A DNA stretch of 64,000 nucleotides, taken from contig JAEWAY010000012.1 of assembly GCA_023391415.1 (NCBI GenBank), positions 248,001 to 312,000 of the forward strand, written 5' to 3'. The stretch comes from Bacteroidota bacterium. Its GTDB lineage: Bacteria; Bacteroidota; Bacteroidia; Cytophagales; Cytophagaceae. How positions within the stretch are numbered: position 1 is the first letter of the stretch; each line of letters begins with the position of its first letter. Below are positions 18,223 to 26,732 of the stretch, one piece after another. The notes beneath the pieces were generated by a model, which was given only the letters and a program-made list of their open reading frames with translations, was not told the DNA's origin and did not search any database. Position numbers and translations under genes: made by a program.

Positions 18223-19173
18223 CAGCACCTCTGTTTCCACCCATATTTTACCCCATTCATTAATCTCCTGCTCTGTCCAGACATCAGGAAAAAAAATACG
18301 TTTTTGAAATCTTGGCGGCAGATATTTTTGCCAGTTTGTGCCGCCGGTGGAGTTGACGGCGCCCTTGTACAAATATTTTACAGCGTACTTGTAGTGCGCC
18401 AGTGGCCAGTTGATATTCACATTGGTATCAAAGTTTCTGAGTATAGCCACTACTTCCGGGTCTTTCTGTATCTCAAACGGCAGACGCTTAAATATCGCGT
18501 ATAGGTTTTTATTCTGATATTCATGAGCCAGTTTCAGAAGAAGCTCTTCATACTTTTCCTCAAATTGCCTTAGCGTCAAGCTTTTTTTACCAGTATCGAC
18601 GTCGATGGCTCCTTGCTTCCAGTATATGTTTTTAAACAACTCGTCCAGCGCGCTGTAATCTTCAAAAAAGTCGCGGGTCTTTTTATCGACCAGGTTAATC
18701 AGATCGGTAGAAGCGATCTCGATCATCCGGTACTGCACAGACTGAAATCCACTCGCGGGATATAAGGCCACCCTGAACTTAAGAAATTGTTGCTGATCCA
18801 GCCCAACGGCTATCAGATCAAACGACTGGATCAACTGTCCGAAATACCAATTGATTCTCTTTAACCGCGTTTTAAAGAAGCTGGAATCAATAGAGTTCGC
18901 GTCTCTCAATTGGGCGAGTTCATGAAGCACCATACGGAAATACAACTCCGAAATCTGATGATAAGTAATAAAAATAAACTCATCAGGAAAGCTGGTAACC
19001 GGATTTTGCAGACTAAGCAGAGTGTCGAGACGAATGTATTCCCAGTACTTCAAATAATTTTTTGAATATACACCATCCAGATGAACACTAAGATCCTGAC
19101 CATCTGCCTCGTATTTATCCTTCAGCTTATCTAAAAGTTGAAGGAGTTTTTCATCTATTTCGGTGGATTGCAT
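18211..19173 (-). CDS. Tryptophan 2,3-dioxygenase family protein
   Basis: 320 residues. The family opens the indole ring of tryptophan with O2 to give N-formylkynurenine, using heme. Visible hallmarks: FITYHQISELYFRMVLHEL with His72 (substrate-site His), FRVALYPASGFQSVQYR with Arg134 (binds the substrate carboxylate in characterised TDOs), and NWPLAHYKYAVKYL with His260 as the likely heme ligand, followed by the TGGT motif (276-279) and KRIFFPDVW. It is divergent from a glutaryl-CoA dehydrogenase gene 71 bp away; both enzymes can belong to tryptophan/lysine breakdown. No kynureninase or kynurenine monooxygenase is in the window. Members are helical tetramers in the cytoplasm. Confidence 0.9.
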   Translation of the reverse strand: MQSTEIDEKLLQLLDKLKDKYEADGQDLSVHLDGVYSKNYLKYWEYIRLDTLLSLQNPVTSFPDEFIFITYHQISELYFRMVLHELAQLRDANSIDSSFFKTRLKRINWYFGQLIQSFDLIAVGLDQQQFLKFRVALYPASGFQSVQYRMIEIASTDLINLVDKKTRDFFEDYSALDELFKNIYWKQGAIDVDTGKKSLTLRQFEEKYEELLLKLAHEYQNKNLYAIFKRLPFEIQKDPEVVAILRNFDTNVNINWPLAHYKYAVKYLYKGAVNSTGGTNWQKYLPPRFQKRIFFPDVWTEQEINEWGKIWVETEVLRQK

Positions 19174-19184
19174 CTCGAAGAACT

Positions 19185-19213
19185 TTTGTTACGTATATGA
19201 TGTTGTAAATTTG
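19185..19213 (+). promoter_or_regulatory. Bacteroidota-type promoter for gcdH
   Basis: TTTG at 19185-19188, then a 17-bp spacer, then TAAATTTG at 19206-19213, matching TAnnTTTG. It sits 31 bp before the gcdH ATG in the divergent gap with the dioxygenase gene. Confidence 0.65.
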
Positions 19214-19244
19214 TATAATTAATTTTTTTTAAACAACAACTTTT

Positions 19245-20426
19245 ATGCATACAGATACTTTTGAGAGTCCTGATTATTATAACATTGACGATTTGCTTAC
19301 TGAGGAACAAAAACTTGTACGAAACAGTGTAAGGGACTTTGTCAAAAAAGAAATAACTCCGATTATTGAAAGTTATGCGCAAAAGGCGGAATTTCCTGAC
19401 TTTTTGATCAGGAAGTTTGGCGAAGCCGGCGTTTTTGGCCCCACAATACCAGTCACATATGGTGGTGGCGGACTCGACTACGTCAGCTACGGGCTAATGA
19501 TGCAGGAAATTGAGCGGGGCGACTCGGGCATGCGATCCACCGCTTCGGTACAGGGCAGCCTTGTCATGTACCCGATCCACGCGTATGGAAGTGAAGAACA
19601 AAAAAGAAAATACCTTCCCGCTCTCGCGTCTGGGGAAATGGTTGGCTGTTTTGGCCTCACGGAACCGGATCATGGTTCCAATCCTTCTGGTATGCATACG
19701 CGTTTCAAGGACATGGGAGACCATGTATTGCTCAATGGCTCCAAGATGTGGATCACCAACTCACCCATCGCCGATATCGCGGTCGTATGGGCGAAAAATG
19801 AAGAAGGGCGAATAAAAGGACTAATTGTGGAAAAAGGCATGGAAGGCTTCTCCGCTCCGGAGATTAAAAACAAATGGTCGCTGCGCGCCAGTATTACGGG
19901 AGAGCTTGTTTTTCATGATGTTAAAGTGCCTAGGGAAAACATATTGCCGCTGGCCGACGGCCTCCGTAGTCCTCTGGCTTGCCTGGACAGCGCCCGGTAT
20001 GGCATCGCTTGGGGGGCGCTTGGAGCGGCGATGGATTGTTATGATTCCGCGCTGCGATATTCCAAAGAACGCGTTCAGTTTGACAAGCCTATCGCCTCTT
20101 TCCAGTTGATTCAGAAAAAACTGGCGGAAATGATAACGGCAATCACCAAAGCCCAGTTGCTAGTCTGGCGTCTGGGCAACCTGAAAAATGAAAACCGCGC
20201 GAGTTCCGCCCAGATATCCATGGCCAAGCGCGACAATGTCGCCATGGCGCTCTCCATCGCCAGAGAAGCCAGGCAAATCCATGGCGCGATGGGAATCACC
20301 GGCGAATACAGTATTATGCGTCACATGATGAACCTGGAGTCGGTCGTCACCTATGAAGGTACGCATGATATCCACTTACTGATTACGGGCGCCGATGTGA
20401 CCGGTATTTCGGCTTTTAAGGGATAA
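19245..20426 (+). CDS. gcdH: Glutaryl-CoA dehydrogenase (acyl-CoA dehydrogenase family)
   Basis: 393 residues, the usual length for mature GCDH. It is an FAD enzyme that oxidises and decarboxylates glutaryl-CoA to crotonyl-CoA in lysine and tryptophan breakdown. Seen: the N-terminal helical domain (RNSVRDFVKKEITPI), RSTASVQGSLVMYPI, the FAD-binding stretch CFGLTEPDHGSNPSGM and WITNSPIADIAVVWAK, SLRASITGELVF, the C-terminal helical domain with RYGIAWGALGA, and the motif TYEGTHDIH with Glu371 as the catalytic base, a GCDH signature that separates it from other acyl-CoA dehydrogenases. A divergent tryptophan dioxygenase gene upstream supports an amino-acid catabolic role. Confidence 0.92.
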   Translation: MHTDTFESPDYYNIDDLLTEEQKLVRNSVRDFVKKEITPIIESYAQKAEFPDFLIRKFGEAGVFGPTIPVTYGGGGLDYVSYGLMMQEIERGDSGMRSTASVQGSLVMYPIHAYGSEEQKRKYLPALASGEMVGCFGLTEPDHGSNPSGMHTRFKDMGDHVLLNGSKMWITNSPIADIAVVWAKNEEGRIKGLIVEKGMEGFSAPEIKNKWSLRASITGELVFHDVKVPRENILPLADGLRSPLACLDSARYGIAWGALGAAMDCYDSALRYSKERVQFDKPIASFQLIQKKLAEMITAITKAQLLVWRLGNLKNENRASSAQISMAKRDNVAMALSIAREARQIHGAMGITGEYSIMRHMMNLESVVTYEGTHDIHLLITGADVTGISAFKG

Positions 20427-20452
20427 TGTATATATTTCAGGAAAAATTTAGC

Positions 20453-21061
20453 ATGAAAAAAATATATTGGCTTATCCTGCTCTTCTCTCTCTTGCTGGCC
20501 GCCTGTACTGAAAAAGCCCGGAAGGAAGCCGTTCATGAAGAAGAAGAAAAAGAAGAGCTCACCGATGAAGCTCTGATCAACCGGATTACTCTTAGCCACG
20601 ATAGCCTAAATACCGTATGGCGGGAAATGATCGAGTCGGATAATCAGAAATACGACGATATACGACGCCTGTTGCTGGAAGCTTCCTATACCAGGTCCTA
20701 TAATCCAATCGCGCTGGAAGACCTGCAAAAGAGGACTACTGAAGCGCTGGATTCACGGTATGATCAGGAAACAATGACTTCCGAACAAATCGACTACTAC
20801 GATGAGTTGAGCGAATCGCTGGTCAAAGCGGTCTTTTCCTTTGTGCAGCAAACACCGGAGCTTCAAAATCATGGCATTACCAATCAGTTGGTCGTTTCGA
20901 TACAAGACGCGGACAACGATATCATTTATTTCAGAGTAAAATACGACCGATGGGCGAAAGAATTCAATCAACTTATTTCCAATTATCAGTCGCGACTCCA
21001 ACAAATGGGGGAACCATATAGTTCTTACAAGGTCAAACCTATCTTTACCTTAGAATTATGA
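20453..21061 (+). CDS. Lipoprotein, LemA-like helical fold, first of a paralogous pair
   Basis: 202 residues from the ATG at 20453 (chosen because it begins MKKIYWLILLFSLLLAAC, a lipoprotein signal with Cys18; the ATG nine codons upstream would bury it). The mature part begins with a Glu/Lys-rich linker and then predicted helices. The end, YDRWAKEFNQLISNYQSRLQ then PYSSYKVKPIFTLEL, resembles the C-terminal part of LemA proteins (YN..I..FP...P.F). The similarity is weak and by eye. The next gene overlaps it by 4 bp (ATGA) and encodes a clear paralogue, so the two are co-translated and may form a complex in the envelope. Function unknown. Confidence 0.7.
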   Translation: MKKIYWLILLFSLLLAACTEKARKEAVHEEEEKEELTDEALINRITLSHDSLNTVWREMIESDNQKYDDIRRLLLEASYTRSYNPIALEDLQKRTTEALDSRYDQETMTSEQIDYYDELSESLVKAVFSFVQQTPELQNHGITNQLVVSIQDADNDIIYFRVKYDRWAKEFNQLISNYQSRLQQMGEPYSSYKVKPIFTLEL

Positions 21062-21639
21062 GTTTTCGCCTGATTTCGTTCCTCGCTTTTATTCTTTTTT
21101 TGAACGTCTCTTGTTCAAAAATCGGGCTTCAATCTTCCAAAAAAAGGAAAAACGCGGAGCGCGTTGACGGAATGCGTAACCAGGTCGACAAAGCCTGGAC
21201 AAGCATGATTCAGTCGGATGACCAGAAAATCGCCGATATCAACCGTCTTTTACTTGAAATATCGTATAGCGACAAATATGATGAACCCCAGCTCGCATTA
21301 TTGAAACAAAGGGCCGGCTCGCTAGCGTCTACCCGGTATCAACAATATGGCATGACCAGCGATGAAATTGATCAATACGACAACGCGACTACCTCATTGA
21401 TCCGTTCCGTACTGGAACTGGCCGACAAAATTCCGGACCTTGACAAAAACGATCTTAGCGCGAAGTTAAGGGACGATATCCTTAAGGCGGACGAAGAGGT
21501 TGTCATATACCGGATCCGGTATGACAGGGAGGCGAAGGCGTTTAATAATTATTTAAAGGAAGAAGCGAATATGCTGAAAAAACTGGGAGAGCCTTACTCG
21601 TCGTACAAGCCATTGCCATTATTTGAGCTTTCCCAATAA
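21058..21639 (+). CDS. Lipoprotein, LemA-like helical fold, second of a paralogous pair
   Basis: 193 residues with a lipoprotein signal MSFRLISFLAFILFLNVSC (Cys19). It shares with the preceding protein the segments MIxSDxQKxxDIxRLLLExSY, RYxQxxMTSxxIDxYD and GEPYSSYK near the end. Like its partner it resembles LemA proteins in being all-helical with a final aromatic/proline tail, but I cannot confirm membership. The start overlaps the previous stop by 4 bp, which implies translational coupling. A strong hairpin follows the stop. Function unknown. Confidence 0.7.
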   Translation: MSFRLISFLAFILFLNVSCSKIGLQSSKKRKNAERVDGMRNQVDKAWTSMIQSDDQKIADINRLLLEISYSDKYDEPQLALLKQRAGSLASTRYQQYGMTSDEIDQYDNATTSLIRSVLELADKIPDLDKNDLSAKLRDDILKADEEVVIYRIRYDREAKAFNNYLKEEANMLKKLGEPYSSYKPLPLFELSQ

Positions 21640-21647
21640 AAGGAAAA

Positions 21648-21690
21648 CCTTCCCGAAGAAAACACGCGGTCGCTTTCTTCGGGAAGACCT
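21648..21690. terminator. Bidirectional terminator between lipoprotein pair and acs
   Basis: Inverted repeat CTTCCCGAAGAAA (21650-21662) / TTTCTTCGGGAAG (21674-21686) in the gap between two convergent genes. T-runs are short on both sides. Confidence 0.7.
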
Positions 21691-21697
21691 TATTGAC

Positions 21698-23593
21698 TTA
21701 TAATCCGGCGGCTTTTCGTATGTCATCTACCACCTCCGGATCCAGCAATGTACTGGTATCGCCCAGATTGGAGATATCGCCTTCCGCGATTTTTCTTAAG
21801 ATCCGTCGCATAATTTTACCCGATCGGGTCTTGGGCAAGCCGGAAACAAACAAAATCTCGTCCGGCTTCGCTATCGGACCTATTATTTTCGTTACCACTT
21901 CCAAAATTCCAGCTTTCAGTTCCGCGGCGTCTATGGGGTTATTCTGGATTACAAAAGCGTATATTCCCTGTCCCTTGATCGGGTGTGGAAAGCCAACGAC
22001 CGCCGATTCTATCACCTCCGGATGTTCATTGATGGCGTTTTCAATTTCGGCCGTTCCGATACGATGTCCGGAAACATTGATCACATCGTCGACTCTGCCC
22101 AGAATCCGGTAATAACCGTTTTCGTCCCTCTTGCAACCATCGCCGGTAAAATATAGTCCCTTGTAAGTGGAAAAATACGTCTGCCTGCATCGCTCATGGT
22201 CGCCATATGTTGTCCGGAGAATGGATGGCCAGGGAAAGCGGACGCACAAGTTGCCTTCTACATTGTTTCCTTCCAGAATATTCCCTTCCTGATCGACGAT
22301 TACGGGCTGTACTCCTGGTAAAGGAAGTGTAGCGTAGGATGGTTTGGTCGGGGTGATCCCGGATATGGGAGAAATTAAAATTCCACCTGTCTCCGTCTGC
22401 CACCACGTATCGACAATCGGGCAGCGTTTTTTACCAATCCGTTCATTAAACCAATGCCAGGCCTCCTCATTGATCGGCTCTCCTACTGATCCCAGCGTTT
22501 TCAGCGAAGACAAGTCACAGCGTGTTATATAATCGTCGCCATAAGCCATCAGCGCCCTGATCGCCGTAGGCGCGGTATAAAACTGATTTACCTTGTACTT
22601 GTCGATAATTTGCCAGAATCTCCCGGCGTCGGGGAAAGTAGGTACTCCTTCGAATATTACCGAAGTAGCGCCCGCGAGCAAAGGCCCGTATACAGTATAG
22701 CTATGTCCTGTAATCCAGCCAATATCAGCCGTGCACCAGTATACATCGTTTTCCTCATATTGAAAAACATTGGCGAAGCTATAATGCGTAAATACCATAT
22801 AGCCCCCAATGGTATGCACTACACCTTTGGGCTTTCCCGTTGATCCGGAGGTATACAGGATAAACAGCATGTCTTCCGCGTCCATCTCTTCCGGGTGACA
22901 TTCCGGACCAGCGACAGCCATCTCTTCATGCCACCACTTGTCACGCCCAGCGCGCATATCGATTTTGGCGCCAGTACGCTTATATACGATCGACGTCCGG
23001 ATGGAGGGCGCCTTTTCCAAGGCTTCGTCGACAACCTCCTTGACAGGAATATCCTTGGCGCCGCGATACGCTCCATCGGAGGTGATTATGATCCTGGCGC
23101 TGGCGTCGTTGATACGATCGGCCAACGACGAAGCCGAATAGCCGGCAAAGACTACCGAATGTATGGCCCCAACGCGGGCGCAGGCCAATATGGCGATGGC
23201 CAACTCAGGTATCATCGGCATATATATGCATACGCGATCTCCCTTGGCGACGCCGTTTTTGCGGAGTACATTGGCGAAACGACATACTGATTCATGCAAC
23301 TCGCCGTAGGTAAACGATCTGGGTTCTTCGTCCGGATTGTTGGGTTCCCATAATATGGCCGTTTTGTCCTTCCGCGTCGAAATATGCCTGTCCAGGCAGT
23401 TTTCCGTAATATTCAACTTTCCTCCCTGAAACCATTTTATATCCGGTTCCTCAAAATTCCACTCCAGTACCTTGTTCCATTTCTCGCGCCAGACGAAGGA
23501 CGAAGCCTTTCGCGCCCAAAAAAGCTCCGGATTTTCAACGCTGTTTTGATATTCTTCCTGATATTCCTCAAATGATCTGATGATTTCCGACAT
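21698..23593 (-). CDS. acs: Acetyl-CoA synthetase
   Basis: 631 residues. It converts acetate, ATP and CoA to acetyl-CoA through acetyl-AMP. Seen: the N-terminal ACAS region (FQGGKLNITENCLDRH), the P-loop-like motif YTSGSTGKPKGVVHT, the substrate/AMP motif DTWWQTETGGILISP, the hinge FTGDGCKRDENGYYRILGR, and the C-terminal motif PKTRSGKIMRRILRK whose GK lysine is the acetylation-controlled catalytic lysine in this family. Divergent from the BamA-like gene upstream. Slightly shorter than E. coli Acs (652) but complete. Confidence 0.97.
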   Translation of the reverse strand: MSEIIRSFEEYQEEYQNSVENPELFWARKASSFVWREKWNKVLEWNFEEPDIKWFQGGKLNITENCLDRHISTRKDKTAILWEPNNPDEEPRSFTYGELHESVCRFANVLRKNGVAKGDRVCIYMPMIPELAIAILACARVGAIHSVVFAGYSASSLADRINDASARIIITSDGAYRGAKDIPVKEVVDEALEKAPSIRTSIVYKRTGAKIDMRAGRDKWWHEEMAVAGPECHPEEMDAEDMLFILYTSGSTGKPKGVVHTIGGYMVFTHYSFANVFQYEENDVYWCTADIGWITGHSYTVYGPLLAGATSVIFEGVPTFPDAGRFWQIIDKYKVNQFYTAPTAIRALMAYGDDYITRCDLSSLKTLGSVGEPINEEAWHWFNERIGKKRCPIVDTWWQTETGGILISPISGITPTKPSYATLPLPGVQPVIVDQEGNILEGNNVEGNLCVRFPWPSILRTTYGDHERCRQTYFSTYKGLYFTGDGCKRDENGYYRILGRVDDVINVSGHRIGTAEIENAINEHPEVIESAVVGFPHPIKGQGIYAFVIQNNPIDAAELKAGILEVVTKIIGPIAKPDEILFVSGLPKTRSGKIMRRILRKIAEGDISNLGDTSTLLDPEVVDDIRKAAGL

Positions 23594-23616
23594 ACTTAAA
23601 AAAATTATAGAACTGT

Positions 23617-23624
23617 TATCTTTG
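23617..23624 (+). promoter_or_regulatory. TAnnTTTG-type -7 element upstream of the BamA-like gene
   Basis: TATCTTTG on the plus strand in the acs/BamA-like divergent gap; no clear -33 TTG at the expected spacing. It would place the transcript start near 23630, about 25 bp before the ATC codon proposed as start. Confidence 0.45.
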
Positions 23625-23654
23625 TGTACTGAACACGATTAAAATTTAAAAACT

Positions 23655-25073
23655 ATCAAGCACTTTCTCAAATACGTTGGTATTTTATTTTTGTTTTTTT
23701 ATTCTTTTCCAATATTCTCTCAGGATAGTCTCTGGGTTGTTGTTGACAAAATCGTTCTTAGTGGCAATGTAAAAACCAAACCGGAAATCATATTAAGGGA
23801 AGTTTCACTGGCAACAGGCGATTCCCTCCCCGCGGAGGATCTGCAACGCTTTATCGCGAATACGGAATTCCGGATCTTCAATACCGGCTTGTTTGTAACG
23901 GTACAATGCCGGCTGGACACAACGATTCGCGACAGATCGACACTAACGATCTCGCTCAAGGAGCGCTGGTATACTTATATCATTCCGCTGATCGATCTGG
24001 CGGACCGTAATTTTAATGAATGGTGGCAACAACGAGGACGGGATCCGGGCCGGATCAATTACGGCTTTTACTTTGTTCAGAAAAATACGCGAGGACGCAA
24101 TGAAACGCTTAAGTTAAAATTGCAGGGTGGATTTACAGGAAAAGCGGAGCTATCCTATTTTATTCCTTATATACATAAAAAACGGAAATCCGGTCTGAAT
24201 ATCGGTCTTTCCTATATATACAGCCGGGCGCTCGCCTATACTCTCGAAGATCATCGTCTGATATACCACGAAGGCGGCCACGCTCAGATATACCGATACG
24301 CCGCGAATACGGAATATATATACAGGGACCGCTTTTATTCCTGGCATAAAATCAAAGGAAGCTTTCATCACCAGCAGGTATCCGATAGTATCGCGCGGTT
24401 GAATCCGGATTATTTTCTTTATGGGAAGAAAGCCAGAACCTATGGGATATTGAGCTATACTTTTTTGATGGATCGCCGGGATGTACAATATTACGCGCTC
24501 CGCGGATACTTTCTGAGCCTGGAAGTCGAAAAGAAAGGATTGTTTCACGCGCGAGGAGTCAATGTCTTGTCCTTCAATCCCGACCTGGGTTTTTATAGTC
24601 CGCTCTACCGCGAACGCCTGTTTTACGCCGGAGGCTTATCCGCTAAAATTTCCTTTCCAGGAAAGCAGGCGTTTTATGATTTGAGAGGATTGGGCTATGA
24701 AAACAACTTTGTCCGCGGATATGAATTGTATGTGATCAACGGCCAGCATTCAGCCCTTTGGCGAAACTCCGTCAAGCTTAAAATCTTTAATCAGACGCGC
24801 CGGACTCATGGACTGAATATCGCGCAGTTTTCCACTCTTCCCATCACTTTGTTCCTGACAGGCAATATCGACCTGGGATATGTATACGCGCCGGTAAGGC
24901 TGCCAGGCAATGATCGCCTAAGCGACCAATTGCTGATGGGAGCCGGATTGGGACTGGACCTGGTTACTTTTTACGATATTGTTATACGGACAGAATATTC
25001 GGTCAACCGGATGGGACAGGGCGGACTTTATTTTCACTTTATGAGCGCCATTGGAGGACAAAAAATTCTTTAA
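23655..25073 (+). CDS. BamA/TamA-like outer-membrane protein with one POTRA domain
   Basis: About 470 residues. From residue 25 a single POTRA-like domain is seen (VVVDKIVLSGNVKTKPEIIL, FRIFNTGLFVTVQC), then a surface-antigen-type beta barrel with many aromatic strands, containing RGYELYVINGQ and closing with RTEYSVNRMGQGGLYFHF. Such proteins insert or export outer-membrane proteins, but a one-POTRA form is not BamA itself. The start is a puzzle: the frame is open back to 23643 without ATG or GTG; the TTG at 23691 would give a uselessly short signal. Reading from ATC at 23655 gives a textbook signal peptide (KHFLKYVGILFLFFYSFPIF then SQ). I use that; a start at the TTG at 23691 remains the formal alternative. 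Confidence 0.75.
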   Translation: MKHFLKYVGILFLFFYSFPIFSQDSLWVVVDKIVLSGNVKTKPEIILREVSLATGDSLPAEDLQRFIANTEFRIFNTGLFVTVQCRLDTTIRDRSTLTISLKERWYTYIIPLIDLADRNFNEWWQQRGRDPGRINYGFYFVQKNTRGRNETLKLKLQGGFTGKAELSYFIPYIHKKRKSGLNIGLSYIYSRALAYTLEDHRLIYHEGGHAQIYRYAANTEYIYRDRFYSWHKIKGSFHHQQVSDSIARLNPDYFLYGKKARTYGILSYTFLMDRRDVQYYALRGYFLSLEVEKKGLFHARGVNVLSFNPDLGFYSPLYRERLFYAGGLSAKISFPGKQAFYDLRGLGYENNFVRGYELYVINGQHSALWRNSVKLKIFNQTRRTHGLNIAQFSTLPITLFLTGNIDLGYVYAPVRLPGNDRLSDQLLMGAGLGLDLVTFYDIVIRTEYSVNRMGQGGLYFHFMSAIGGQKIL

Positions 25074-25077
25074 TTCC

Positions 25078-25512
25078 TTACTTCATGAAAGAAAATATCC
25101 TTCCCTCACTCCGTTCATCCTCGATACGCTCCAGACGCACCGATTCGAAATAAGAATCGTTCTGAATCATGACGGTATAGGTCGCGTTTTCATCGTCGTG
25201 CTCCAAGATTTTGACTTTGATAACTTTGCCGATCAGGCACTGAGAAATGGGGTCCGAAATACGGACGAAAGTAAGATGATACTCAAAATCGCTCACCCAA
25301 TCTATGCGAAACTTGATTCGCAGACCGGGATATTCTTCAATCTGCCATTTTTTGGAACGAACAACCTTTCCTCCCTTGTAGTATCCATTTTTATAAAGGT
25401 AAGTGCCGTGCCTGAAATCCTGAAGCTGCTTTTCCGTAAGCCTGCCCGACTGAGCCAGGCCGAAGTAAGACGACAAAGCTGTAAAAAGAATCAGAACACA
25501 TCTTCTCCACAT
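25078..25512 (-). CDS. Exported protein of unknown function
   Basis: 144 residues with a signal peptide (MWRRCVLILFTALSSYFGLA then Q). The mature part is short, charged and strand-rich: GTYLYKNGYYKGGKVVRSKK, LRIKFRIDWVSDFEYHLTFV, ATYTVMIQNDSYFES. The layout (short beta-rich domain following an activator-like KNGYY motif) resembles small lipocalin-like or DUF-type periplasmic proteins of Bacteroidota, but I do not recognise a family. It is convergent with the BamA-like gene, only 4 bp apart, with no visible terminator between them. Confidence 0.7.
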   Translation of the reverse strand: MWRRCVLILFTALSSYFGLAQSGRLTEKQLQDFRHGTYLYKNGYYKGGKVVRSKKWQIEEYPGLRIKFRIDWVSDFEYHLTFVRISDPISQCLIGKVIKVKILEHDDENATYTVMIQNDSYFESVRLERIEDERSEGRIFSFMK

Positions 25513-25596
25513 AGATACTTCCCTTCCCGTTAATAGATGTTTCTATGATAACCCTCATTTCTACAGTAAATGTTATCAAAGTCGGCTCCTTTTGAC

Positions 25597-26655
25597 TTAA
25601 AAGAGGCTCAATTGTCTGTTTTCCGGATTCGCGATGAAGCGGCTGGTATCAAGAGGCTGACTTTGGCTGCCGGCAAAATATTTTTTATGATGCAAATGGA
25701 ATAAAGAAGCTATGGACTCCGCCAACACGCCTTCTCCCTTCATACGTACCCCAAAACGGGAGTCATTCAACTGTCCCCCATGTATTTCCCGAATCTGATT
25801 AAGTATCTTGTCCGCCCTGTCCGGAAACTGTTTGTGAACCCAGTCTGTAAATAAAGCGCCGATCTGGCCATTGAGGCGAACCATGATGTAGCCCGCGCTG
25901 GCGGCGCCATGCTCCGCGGCGGCTTTGAGAATAGCGGGTATTTCCTGATTGTTCAGACCCGGAATTACAGGACCGATAAGAATACCGACGGGAATACCCG
26001 CCTGGGATAGCGCCCGGACTGTTTCCAGGCGCTTGCGGGCGGAAGCGGTCCGGGGTTCAAGTTTTTGTCTGAGGGACTCATCGAGCGAGGTAATGGAAAT
26101 CGTAACTTTCACCAGGCGTTCCGAGGCGAGTCTCGCGAGGATATCCGTATCTCTTAGAATCAGGCTGTTTTTAGTAATCACACTCACCGGATGCTTGTGC
26201 TCCCAAAACACTTCCAGTAAGCGCCGGGTAATTTTGTATATCCGCTCCAAAGGCTGGTAGCAATCCGTATTGCCCGACAGCATGACAGGCTTTACCACAT
26301 AGCTTTTCCGTCTTAACTCCTTTTTCAGCACATCCGGAGCGCTGGGTTTGACAATGATTTTTTGTTCAAAATCAATGCCGGCGCTCCAGCCCCAGTATTC
26401 ATGTGAATTTCGGGCGTAACAATAAATACATCCATGTTCGCATCCCTGATAGGGGTTGAGAGAGCGGGCGATACCTATGTCGGGGCTATCGACCTCGTTA
26501 AGGATCTTTCGGGGATTTTCGAAAAATACTTCTGTCTTCCCCGGGCCGGATGGCGCTTCATCCAAACCTTCTATAAAATCCGTCACCGGCCGCAGGCGCG
26601 AAAAACGGTTGGCGGAATTATATTGCGCTCCCCGCCCATGAATACGTTCGCTCAT
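25597..26655 (-). CDS. Radical SAM protein of the PA0069/Rv2578c family (SplB-like)
   Basis: 352 residues. Radical SAM enzymes bind a 4Fe-4S cluster and cleave S-adenosylmethionine to make a radical. The cluster motif is seen as GCEHGCIYCYARNSHEYWG with Cys72, Cys76 and Cys79, a CX3CX2C arrangement, and the ARNSHE.WG continuation is typical of the PA0069 family. The N-terminal part (RGAQYNSANRFSR, GPGKTEVFFENPRKILNEV) and GNTDCYQPLERIYKITRRLLE also fit the family, which is related to spore photoproduct lyase but of unproven substrate. It is a monocistronic-looking gene; the WG-repeat operon upstream reads in the same direction with a 76-bp gap. Confidence 0.93.
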   Translation of the reverse strand: MSERIHGRGAQYNSANRFSRLRPVTDFIEGLDEAPSGPGKTEVFFENPRKILNEVDSPDIGIARSLNPYQGCEHGCIYCYARNSHEYWGWSAGIDFEQKIIVKPSAPDVLKKELRRKSYVVKPVMLSGNTDCYQPLERIYKITRRLLEVFWEHKHPVSVITKNSLILRDTDILARLASERLVKVTISITSLDESLRQKLEPRTASARKRLETVRALSQAGIPVGILIGPVIPGLNNQEIPAILKAAAEHGAASAGYIMVRLNGQIGALFTDWVHKQFPDRADKILNQIREIHGGQLNDSRFGVRMKGEGVLAESIASLFHLHHKKYFAGSQSQPLDTSRFIANPENRQLSLF

Positions 26656-26732
26656 AGATTAAAAATACTAAAATATTTAGCAAATAAAAATCCGAATGAG
26701 CGACTTTTTCGCGCTAAAACAGGAAGCGCGGG

